64,000 bases of DNA from Bacillota bacterium. Lineage in GTDB: Bacteria > Bacillota > Clostridia > Acetivibrionales > DSM-27016. The stretch lies in contig JAEWDM010000022.1 in NCBI GenBank assembly GCA_023390115.1, positions 496,001-560,000 on the forward strand. Direction: 5' to 3'. This document shows, one piece after another, positions 7,174 to 15,141 of this stretch. Numbering within the stretch: the stretch's first letter is position 1; every line of letters begins with the position of its first letter. Below the pieces are notes generated by a model that saw only the letters and a program-made list of their open reading frames with translations, was not told the DNA's origin and did not search any database. A program made the position numbers and the translations under genes.

Positions 7174-8946
7174 TCAACTCCAAATCGCCAAGACATCGCC
7201 AGTAATCTCCTCGGTGCGCTTGCGAATTTTTGTTTCATCCCACGTTTGGTCACCGAAGTCGAACGAAGCCACGATGTCCAGCTTTGTTATTCCGAGTTCC
7301 GCATAGTGCTTGATGCCACGTTTGCGGCCTTCGCCCTCTACCTTGCGTTTGAATTCATAGTTCCGGAGGGCTGTATTCAACGAGCTTTTCAGGAGCGTCA
7401 TATTTCCAATACTGCAAATAATGCGATAGCGATATTGCTTGGCGGCTTCGGCATCATCGATGAGTGCTCCATCGTCGCCAGTCACGGGGACAGGAGACCA
7501 GTATTCCTCCCATTTCTGAGGCATGACGTGTTCAAGCGTGTAAGTGTATTTCAACTCGTCGCGGTCATAGCGGTTATCCTTGCTTCGACGGTACAACTCT
7601 ACCCAGAATAAGAGCAGAGCCGCCGGTTTATTATTGACGCGCTGCAAGGCCGCTTTGAAATCGTCGTCGCTTGTCTCCGCCAAGGTCGCGTCCAGTCTTG
7701 AGGAATCTCCAATGAATTCTTTGCATAGCTTGTTATAGTTTTTCGTCTCGGAATTGCAGATAAAGCGGCGTACAACGAGCGTTTCCAGCTTGTGCAATGC
7801 CGATTTTAGTGTCTCCGCATTGCCAGCGCAGTTCCTGTATAGATAAAGAATGTACGGATGGAATGTAGATACGTCGCACACGCTCAGAACATGGAAAAGG
7901 CGCTTCTCGTAATCATCGTACCCGAAGAGGTCGCTACTATCAAACACATACATTTTCTGGCGGTATAACTTGGCGTATTCCGATATAGCGCCGACAAATT
8001 TCCGAAGTCCGTTTAAGTCGAGTCCGCTAATGTACGCTTTATAGATATTAGCAAGGTCGGTCAAGGTGTGTTTTTCGGGGTCAAAAAAACCTTCGATGAC
8101 CGCAATGGAGTGTAGCAAAATCTCGATGTTATCTCTTTTCAGACGCCCCAAAGTACGCTCGGTCGCCCAGAACGCTATGGACTGTTCGTCGCTTGCAAAC
8201 ACGCTTTCCCAATTATCCTTATAGAGGGTTTCAACTTCCTCATTATTGCTGTAAAGGTCAAAGGCTCTTTGGAAAAGCACGTTCTTAACGATATCGGCGC
8301 TGCTCAGACGCATACCTGCACTGTTTATAGTGTCAAAGATGCTTTGCTCGTCGTCGGCTTCCGTAAGGTCGATGACAACGAGAATATTATTATTGGGATT
8401 CAAAAGGTCGCTGAACAACTTTTTTCGTGCTTCGAGAGGGACTTCCGTAAGCCTGTCAGAAAAGAACCTAAAACACTTTAGTATGTTGCTTTCACAAGTC
8501 TTCGGGTCGATTATAAAAGGGTTTACTTCATTCTTAATGACGGCTTGAAAGTGTTTCTTATCAACTTTTGAATGTTCGATTTTGACGAGTACGTCACTCT
8601 CAAACATATCACGCTTATAAAATAAGCATATGTCAAATTTGCCATCCTGCTTACATTTTTGCTGTAGCTCGGCGTCAAAGCTGTTGAATAGAGCTCGGAG
8701 CAAAATGCTTAGTGTAGTCAGCCGCTGTTGCCCGTCAATTACAAGCACCTGCTTGGTGTTGCCTGTTTGGATTTCAACTTGCTTCAGGATAAGCGACCCC
8801 AAGAAATGGCTCTTGCCACTTTCCAGCAAATCGGAAATCAACTCTTCCCAGTTGTCCTCATTCCAAACATATGCGCGTTGAAAGAACGGGATTTTGACAG
8901 ACCCCTCGTTTGCCAGAAATGTCAGTGACCTTGCTTCTGCTTTCAT
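7174..8946 (-). CDS. DUF262-DUF1524 (GmrSD-like) endonuclease
   Basis: 590 residues. The N-terminal DUF262 (ParB-like NTPase fold) shows IPFFQRAYVWNEDNWEELI and VIDGQQRLTTLSIL, with the DGQQR motif. A helical middle follows. The C-terminal DUF1524 HNH nuclease shows YTLEHVMPQKW and IGNMTLLKSSLNTALRNYEF. This domain pair is that of GmrSD-type IV restriction enzymes, which cut modified (for example glucosylated hydroxymethylcytosine) phage DNA with nucleotide help. The ATG follows the vsr stop by one base, and the SD GGAGGAG lies inside the last vsr codons. Its place behind two methylases suggests a type IV layer that must tolerate the host's own modification. That coupling is inference. Confidence 0.9.
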   Translation of the reverse strand: MKAEARSLTFLANEGSVKIPFFQRAYVWNEDNWEELISDLLESGKSHFLGSLILKQVEIQTGNTKQVLVIDGQQRLTTLSILLRALFNSFDAELQQKCKQDGKFDICLFYKRDMFESDVLVKIEHSKVDKKHFQAVIKNEVNPFIIDPKTCESNILKCFRFFSDRLTEVPLEARKKLFSDLLNPNNNILVVIDLTEADDEQSIFDTINSAGMRLSSADIVKNVLFQRAFDLYSNNEEVETLYKDNWESVFASDEQSIAFWATERTLGRLKRDNIEILLHSIAVIEGFFDPEKHTLTDLANIYKAYISGLDLNGLRKFVGAISEYAKLYRQKMYVFDSSDLFGYDDYEKRLFHVLSVCDVSTFHPYILYLYRNCAGNAETLKSALHKLETLVVRRFICNSETKNYNKLCKEFIGDSSRLDATLAETSDDDFKAALQRVNNKPAALLLFWVELYRRSKDNRYDRDELKYTYTLEHVMPQKWEEYWSPVPVTGDDGALIDDAEAAKQYRYRIICSIGNMTLLKSSLNTALRNYEFKRKVEGEGRKRGIKHYAELGITKLDIVASFDFGDQTWDETKIRKRTEEITGDVLAIWS

Positions 8947-8947
8947 G

Positions 8948-9385
8948 TTATTCTCCTCCGATTGATTCAGCTTTGCTATTTAATGCGCGGTTCAGTCTCT
9001 CGACAAGCGAATCGCGATTTTTCTTTTTCAATTCGCACTCCCAGATGCGGAGTACCACCCAGCCTCTGCTCTCGAACATCTGTGTGACGGCTTTGTCGCG
9101 CTTGACGTTGCAGCCAATTTTCTTTGACCAGAAGTCCCCGTTATCTTTCGGCTTCGTATTCCGGCAATCGTGACCGTGCCAAAAACACCCGTCCACAAAT
9201 ATGGCAATTCGCTCTTTGAGGAAAACGAAGTCGGGGTGTCCTTTGACCTGGTATCCTCGCCGCCAACCGTTTATGCCTTGCTCACGAAAGATGGCGATGA
9301 GTGCCAACTCAGTGGACTTATTGCCTTTCCCCTTAATGTTCCGCATCACGGCGGAGCGCTTTTCTTTATCATACACGTCCGCCAA
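8948..9385 (-). CDS. vsr: Very short patch repair endonuclease Vsr
   Basis: 145 residues of the Vsr family: VYDKEKRSAVMRNIKGKGN, then HPDFVFLKERIAIFVDGCFW with the catalytic Asp, then HGHDCRNTKPKDN with zinc-site residues, and WVVLRIWECEL. Vsr nicks at T:G mismatches that arise when 5-methylcytosine deaminates, so it normally travels with a C5-cytosine methylase; one is three genes upstream here. The start appears to be TTG (9385) with GAGGTG before it. It lies 32 bases after the Res stop and one base before the DUF262 gene. Placing Vsr away from its methylase, inside a type III/type IV block, is unusual. Confidence 0.93.
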   Translation of the reverse strand: MADVYDKEKRSAVMRNIKGKGNKSTELALIAIFREQGINGWRRGYQVKGHPDFVFLKERIAIFVDGCFWHGHDCRNTKPKDNGDFWSKKIGCNVKRDKAVTQMFESRGWVVLRIWECELKKKNRDSLVERLNRALNSKAESIGGE

Positions 9386-9417
9386 CGGTCACACCTCGCT
9401 TTCGTGTCTTGAGCCAG

Positions 9418-12075
9418 TTATTCATCTCTCTTGCCATACGGTTCGAGAGGTTCTGCGACTTTCAGAGTGCTGCTATATGATGGCAGAACTCGTTCAAACG
9501 ATCTTGTAAATTCGCCCATTCTATTCTGCTGATTGTAGAACGGGAAGCCCCATACGTAATATTTATTGTCATCGGCAAAGGTCTTTGTCGGAATTCCGCG
9601 GCTCTCAATCTGGAGCAGGAAATCCTCTTTCCATTTATCCTGTGCTATCAAGTGATTTCCCTTTGGCTCGACGAAAATCTGATACTGCTCTGCGCCTGTG
9701 CTGTTCCGACGACGCAGGAACATCAGATAGTCGGGCTCGAAACGCTCGCCGCCGTCAAAGGAATATAACACAAGTTGTCTCTCATTCCGGACAAGATAGA
9801 CCGTTTCGTATTCCTTTTTCAAGGCTTCCACATATGAGGCAAAGTACGCCACAAACGCTTTCTCCTCGGTCGTGCCAAAGTTATCGTTGAATATAAACCA
9901 ATCGGCGATACCAAGGTTGATTCTCCATTCGGGACGGATTGCCGGGGCGTTTTGCGAGATGCCTTCGCCCTCTCCGTGCGGGTCTGTGATGTGAAGCTTC
10001 TTGCTACGGAAAACCTCGCTAAATTTCTTATCTCTAAATTCAGTTGTCCCTTCATAGGTTTCCTTGATAGCCGAAATCACGCCGCCAATTTTCATCAGGA
10101 CATTCAAACAAGCTTCAAAAAAGGTTTCAGGCGTTGGTGTCTCATCGCGGCTTTCTATAAGAATTCTCACCTTACCGAGATATGCGTCGCCTGTGATAAA
10201 CTCTCTAAGCGATTTTAGGTTGGGAAAGTAGCTACGCAGGACGCTAAATTTGAAGACGTCTATTCGCCTAAGCGCGCTGTGTACAATCGAATAGTTGTAG
10301 GCGGCAATTTTCCCGATAGTCGTCCTATGTTGAAAAGTCTTTACGGTTGTATTCGTGTGGGCATTCATCATCATCGTATCCATCGCGGTTTTTCCTGTGT
10401 TTATGGTGACACCGTATTCTTTATCGCGCATGGAGGGCAACAATTCTACGATATCCATGCGGCTCTTGACTTCGCGTTTATTCAAAAATACGATGCCCGT
10501 TTTATACAGGTCATCTTGTTTGAAGGAGTCTTTCAGAACGTAATGAACTTCTGTCTGGCTTTCGGGCATAATACCCGTGGCAATCAATGCTTTGTTTAAC
10601 TCGTCGATGTAGCGGCTGTCGTATTGGCAATGGTAGTACAACTCCTCGCAAACGCGAAGCGGGTTGTCGACATCACCGTCATACTTACGCTTGTATTTCT
10701 CATCATCCTCGTCGATAACAAAAGGGCAATATCTCGCACCGCGCCCAATAAGCTGTGCCTCGGCGATTGTGCTTGCGCCCGGCTTACCCTTGGAGGCATC
10801 GCGAGTTTCGTAAAGACGCACAATGTCAAAGAGATTCAGGACATCCCATCCCTCGTCCAATTTCTTGACCTCAAAAATCGCTCTATACGGATTATCCTTG
10901 CTTTCGAGGGAGTTAAGCAAAATCTGCCGTTCGTTCGCTTCCTTGTCGTCATTGACCGAGATACAGTGGTCTGTGTTGAATTCCTCTCGTAATTCCTGTG
11001 CCAACTCCTCAAAGTCGATATCCTTGGCGGCATAGTATTCCGCCATACGCTTAACTTCCGCAAGCGGAGAAGCCGACACGATACGTTCCAGCGTCGCACC
11101 GGCAAGCGTTCGAATCATTTCGTAAAAGGTCTGTTCAAATTCCTTACTCTCAGCGATGGTTTTTGCCTTGAACAGAACCACAGGTTTGATGTAGAGGCGA
11201 TGATCCTGGAAAACCTTCAAGCGGTATTGGCTGAACATCAATGCCGTCAGCATACGGTCCCCGTAACCGATGTCGGCCCGAATTGCCCGTACCTGCTTTG
11301 AATACTTCTCCTCACGAAATTTGCTGAGCGGATAATCGAATATAATCTTGTTCTCGTACTCGCTCAAAATGAACGGGTTTTGCAAGTCGCACGTGGCTGT
11401 GAATTCAAGCAGCAGGTTGTTGCGGTTTGCTTCGAAAATGCGGCGCACCGTCGTTTCCCAACTCTGGCGCAAGGAATCCTCGTCGGCGTCCACTTTGCCA
11501 CGCCGCGTGTCTACGTTGAGGTGGTGCGCTTCGTCGGCTATTAAGACTGTCTTTGAATCGGCGAAATCGTCGAAGGACGGCGAGTTTTCTTTCGGAAACC
11601 ACATATCCGAATGAAGCCCCTGCGTGGTCGTGAAGCAGATATTAACGGCATCCTGGCTTGCGCCTTGGAAATTGCTCACCTCGTTGACCTTGACCGTTTC
11701 ACCATCAATGACAATTTGCTCCGCAAACAGATACTTTGCCGAAGCGGCGTTCAAAAAGTTGTCTTTCGTCTTTTTGACAATGTTATCGAGATTCACAAAA
11801 AAGAGGAAGTTGCGATATCCGCGTCGATAAAGGTACACAATCAGTCCCGCCATAATAAGTGTCTTGCCACTACCGGTCGCCATGTGAAACAACACCTGGG
11901 TCGGATTCGGGCATCTGTCACTCTCATAAAACGTGACAAAATTGCGGAATGCGTCCTCCTGATATGGGCGTAATTCGAACACCGGATTGAGGTTTTGCGG
12001 AATTATGTCAGGCAATTCCTTATAGGCAGTCGGTGAAAAGTCTCGGATGGAGTCCATTTGCTGAAAAAGGAACAT
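9418..12075 (-). CDS. res: Type III restriction enzyme, Res subunit
   Basis: 885 residues. It is a superfamily 2 helicase with Walker A (MATGSGKTLIMAGL), the DEAH box (VLIADEAHH), a C-terminal helicase part (AQLIGRGARY), and a terminal PD-(D/E)XK nuclease (RFEPDYLMFL, then FVEPKGNHL). Type III Res uses ATP to signal along DNA and cuts when two unmethylated sites are found; it works only in complex with Mod. The ATG overlaps the mod stop by one base (TAATG), with GGAGG just upstream, so the subunits are co-translated. The length fits the family. Confidence 0.95.
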   Translation of the reverse strand: MFLFQQMDSIRDFSPTAYKELPDIIPQNLNPVFELRPYQEDAFRNFVTFYESDRCPNPTQVLFHMATGSGKTLIMAGLIVYLYRRGYRNFLFFVNLDNIVKKTKDNFLNAASAKYLFAEQIVIDGETVKVNEVSNFQGASQDAVNICFTTTQGLHSDMWFPKENSPSFDDFADSKTVLIADEAHHLNVDTRRGKVDADEDSLRQSWETTVRRIFEANRNNLLLEFTATCDLQNPFILSEYENKIIFDYPLSKFREEKYSKQVRAIRADIGYGDRMLTALMFSQYRLKVFQDHRLYIKPVVLFKAKTIAESKEFEQTFYEMIRTLAGATLERIVSASPLAEVKRMAEYYAAKDIDFEELAQELREEFNTDHCISVNDDKEANERQILLNSLESKDNPYRAIFEVKKLDEGWDVLNLFDIVRLYETRDASKGKPGASTIAEAQLIGRGARYCPFVIDEDDEKYKRKYDGDVDNPLRVCEELYYHCQYDSRYIDELNKALIATGIMPESQTEVHYVLKDSFKQDDLYKTGIVFLNKREVKSRMDIVELLPSMRDKEYGVTINTGKTAMDTMMMNAHTNTTVKTFQHRTTIGKIAAYNYSIVHSALRRIDVFKFSVLRSYFPNLKSLREFITGDAYLGKVRILIESRDETPTPETFFEACLNVLMKIGGVISAIKETYEGTTEFRDKKFSEVFRSKKLHITDPHGEGEGISQNAPAIRPEWRINLGIADWFIFNDNFGTTEEKAFVAYFASYVEALKKEYETVYLVRNERQLVLYSFDGGERFEPDYLMFLRRRNSTGAEQYQIFVEPKGNHLIAQDKWKEDFLLQIESRGIPTKTFADDNKYYVWGFPFYNQQNRMGEFTRSFERVLPSYSSTLKVAEPLEPYGKRDE

Positions 12076-13979
12076 TAATTTCCCTCCAATCCGTAGAAGC
12101 TGCGTGTGAATGCTTTGTCAGCGTCACTGATAGCATATTCCTCATCGTCGAGATCACAGAGGTTCACATAGAGCATATTTTTGTCGAGCAATTCGAGTAT
12201 GAAGCGTTTCTTGTCCTTGACGGACAAATCATCGAAGTCTGTGGCGGCTCCAGCTATCTCGGTGGGGCTCACCTTGCTGCTGATAAAGCCTGTGTTGAGG
12301 ACGCGCTCAAGTAGGGCGGTCAAGTCGGCATCAGTTTTAGCCGCCTTGACATCCTCAACGTATCTATAATTACACTTGGCAAGCTCAGCATAGATGATAC
12401 TCGCTTTGGGGGCAATCGACTTCATAACCGCCACATTCCTTGGCAGGGTGTCTTGCTGGATATAGTCCATTTGCTCAACCAAAATGAAACGCCTATGCCC
12501 GCCATCTAGTTTGTTTATCTCCATAACGGCATGACCAGTAGTTCCGCTACCACCAAAAAAGTCAAGTATAATGGCATTTTTGTCATTTTCGACAACGGCA
12601 TTTACGCAATCGATAACATTGTAAATGGATTTTGGATAAGTAAATTTCGTATCGGGTAAAATACTTTTTAATAGCTGTGTCCCATTTAAGCTTGCATCGT
12701 ATTTTCTGTCTGTCCAAACTGTCTTGTATGTCCCGAAATCTTTACCAATTTCAATACCAAGCCCATCTTTTGTTTCTTTAATGCGTAGAACATTTTTTAT
12801 GTTTTCAACAGTTTGCCTTGCATAACGCCATTTTCGCTCAATGCCGTTATTGTCTACTGGATAAACATAGATTTGATTTCCGTGTTTTACATTCTGTCCA
12901 GGATGCTCGTCGTCTGCACAAACATCTCCAAAATCCACAACTACATTATTTTCAACTATTATCGGATAAAAGCAATTCCTTGCATCAGTCCGCAACGATT
13001 CCCCGCCTCTATCACGAAGTTGTCGCCAATCAATTTCCTCTTGTTCAATTTTTCTATTTCCAATGGTTTTTTTGCCTTTAGGCGTAACAAAAATTGCGTA
13101 TTCATGTGTATATGAAAAATTTGTTCCAATAGCCCCACGCGCATTGTGAACAACAGTGATACAGTCAACATCGCTATCGGAAAATATCTCCTCAATCAAA
13201 ATTTGCAAACGAGGTTGCTCGTTTTTATCAATAGCGACAATAAGAACTCCGTCTTTCTTAAGAAGCCGTTTGGCAATTTCTAACCGGTTTTTCATAAATA
13301 CCAGCCATGTAGAGCGGTTAAATGTGTTGTTGTATGCAAATGTATTCGCCTGACTAGGTGGATTGTACGGCGGGTCGATATAGATGCACTTAATCATTCC
13401 TTCATATCGCTTTAAAAGCGAGGCGATGGCTAGAAGGTTATTCCCTTTGATGATGAGGTTATCTCTGTCGTCAAATGTAATGCCTTCTTCGATATTGTCT
13501 GCGGTATATCGCCTCGCCCCGACCAGCACCTTTGGGTATAGCAGTCTGTCCACCTCATCCGGTGCGAGGGTGACGTTATAAAAAACTTCATCTCTCTTCT
13601 GGTCGTCCTTTGTTTGCCCGCCCTCAAGGACGCAATCCTTGTAGGGAAACGAAAGCACTACATCATTTGATGCTGAAATAAGATCGCCGCGAGAGTCGGT
13701 TAAACCAATTCGATTTTTGAAGCGCGTATAGCTATCGGGCAGAAACTGGCGGTTGTTGACAACCCATCCGAAACCGACTTTATCGAAGACGAACGTACCG
13801 TTCACTTCCGCAAAGAAGCGCTTTTTTGTGTCGTCGTTGCCAAGAAGCAAACCGATAAGCCCGGTGTCCATATTCATGGCTGATTCATAAACTTTGTTGC
13901 GGAGCAGTGTTCCATCTTCTGTAAAGAAACGCTCGTCCGCTTTAAGCACTCCCACCAGTATTTCAAAAAAGTTAGCCAT
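12075..13979 (-). CDS. mod: Type III N6-adenine DNA methyltransferase, Mod subunit
   Basis: 634 residues. The catalytic motif IV (CIYIDPPYNPPSQANTF) comes before the SAM-binding motif I (ILDFFGGSGTTGHAVMEIN), the beta-class order expected for type III Mod. The region between them holds the target recognition domain. Mod modifies one strand of an asymmetric site and gives specificity to Res. Its ATG overlaps the end of the cytosine methylase gene by 8 bases, and its stop overlaps the Res start. No frameshift or simple-sequence repeat suggestive of phase variation is seen in the coding region. Confidence 0.95.
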   Translation of the reverse strand: MANFFEILVGVLKADERFFTEDGTLLRNKVYESAMNMDTGLIGLLLGNDDTKKRFFAEVNGTFVFDKVGFGWVVNNRQFLPDSYTRFKNRIGLTDSRGDLISASNDVVLSFPYKDCVLEGGQTKDDQKRDEVFYNVTLAPDEVDRLLYPKVLVGARRYTADNIEEGITFDDRDNLIIKGNNLLAIASLLKRYEGMIKCIYIDPPYNPPSQANTFAYNNTFNRSTWLVFMKNRLEIAKRLLKKDGVLIVAIDKNEQPRLQILIEEIFSDSDVDCITVVHNARGAIGTNFSYTHEYAIFVTPKGKKTIGNRKIEQEEIDWRQLRDRGGESLRTDARNCFYPIIVENNVVVDFGDVCADDEHPGQNVKHGNQIYVYPVDNNGIERKWRYARQTVENIKNVLRIKETKDGLGIEIGKDFGTYKTVWTDRKYDASLNGTQLLKSILPDTKFTYPKSIYNVIDCVNAVVENDKNAIILDFFGGSGTTGHAVMEINKLDGGHRRFILVEQMDYIQQDTLPRNVAVMKSIAPKASIIYAELAKCNYRYVEDVKAAKTDADLTALLERVLNTGFISSKVSPTEIAGAATDFDDLSVKDKKRFILELLDKNMLYVNLCDLDDEEYAISDADKAFTRSFYGLEGN

Positions 13980-15141
13980 GTTTTTTCTTACTCCTCTTCG
14001 CTTTGATGATATACATCGCCTGTTTCAGCACCGTGCCGCTCGCTTTTACGAGATCTATCGGCACGGCATTACCAATTTGCAAAGCCGCCGCCGTTAGCGA
14101 ATCACTGAATATAAAATCATCCGGGAACGTCTGTAAACGTGCCGCCTCCCGGACAGAAATAGCTCTGTCTTGAGCATAATGCCCATAACGCCCTTTCGAA
14201 TAGCACAGGCATCCTCCCGTCATTGTTGGAGAGGGTTTGTCAGCGTCCATTATGCCATAAACGTCCTTATGTCCGGAGAAGACGTTGCCTTCGGCGTCTT
14301 TCTTTTTGTGGCACTTCAAAATCAAATCGTCCGGTAATCCGTCACGAGAACCGCCGTTCGCACGGATAGCTCGAAGGCGCCGGATATTAATATCGTCCAG
14401 ATTGGCACACTTGTGGTTGCGTATGCGCCCTTCAGGGTCTTCGTAGGTTTCGCCCGCTCTGATCGCCGGCAGGTCACCGATAGCCTCTCTTACGGTTCTC
14501 CATGGGAGCAATCCGTCTCCTTCTTTGCTGGAGTGCGTCGGCTTTGGAAGCTCGAAGTCAAAGCCGCTCTCGGTCAACTTCTTGTGTATGTCTTTCCGAA
14601 CGGCATGAAGTACAAACCGCTTGCGTATCTGTGGAACACCGTAGTTGGCGGAGTTTAGGATACCGTCGACCACCACATATTTCTTTCTCAGTCGCACGAG
14701 GAATTCGTCAAGAATTACCTTGTTATATTCGGCTTTTATACCCGGCACGTTTTCCATTAGTATAAACGGAGGATTTATCTCCTCGATAACTCTCAAAAAC
14801 TCAAATAATAGCTTCTTGCGTTCCGCAAGGGACTTATTTTTGTTCCCGGGATTTTGTCTTGAAAAATTTTGACATGGCGGGCAACCTGCGAAGAGGTAAA
14901 TGTCATCCCTCTTTATTCCTGCGGCTCTGAGGATAGCCTCGCCGGTAAGTTTACAGATGTCACCGTTTTCCACACCTCTCAGCACTTTCACTTGTGAAAG
15001 CAAAGGATAAGCGAGGTAGGTATCAACGGCACTATCTTCTATCTCAACGGCGGCTTTCACCTTGAATCCTGCGGAAGTCAGACCGCAGGACACGCCGCCA
15101 CAGCCGGAGAATATATCTATAGCTTCAAACTTAAACCTCAT
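13972..15141 (-). CDS. dcm: DNA (cytosine-5-)-methyltransferase
   Basis: 389 residues with the full C5-methylase motif set: AIDIFSGCGGVSCGL (motif I), AGCPPCQNFSRQNPG (motif IV, catalytic Cys), FILMENVPGI (motif VI, ENV), QIRKRFVLHAV (motif VIII), a recognition domain, then RLQTFPDDF and LQIGNAVPI (motifs IX/X). It transfers a methyl group from SAM to C5 of cytosine. The start overlaps the stop of the helicase-nuclease gene by 4 bases, and its end overlaps mod by 8, so translation is coupled on both sides. The Vsr three genes downstream is its natural repair partner. Confidence 0.95.
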   Translation of the reverse strand: MRFKFEAIDIFSGCGGVSCGLTSAGFKVKAAVEIEDSAVDTYLAYPLLSQVKVLRGVENGDICKLTGEAILRAAGIKRDDIYLFAGCPPCQNFSRQNPGNKNKSLAERKKLLFEFLRVIEEINPPFILMENVPGIKAEYNKVILDEFLVRLRKKYVVVDGILNSANYGVPQIRKRFVLHAVRKDIHKKLTESGFDFELPKPTHSSKEGDGLLPWRTVREAIGDLPAIRAGETYEDPEGRIRNHKCANLDDINIRRLRAIRANGGSRDGLPDDLILKCHKKKDAEGNVFSGHKDVYGIMDADKPSPTMTGGCLCYSKGRYGHYAQDRAISVREAARLQTFPDDFIFSDSLTAAALQIGNAVPIDLVKASGTVLKQAMYIIKAKRSKKKHG

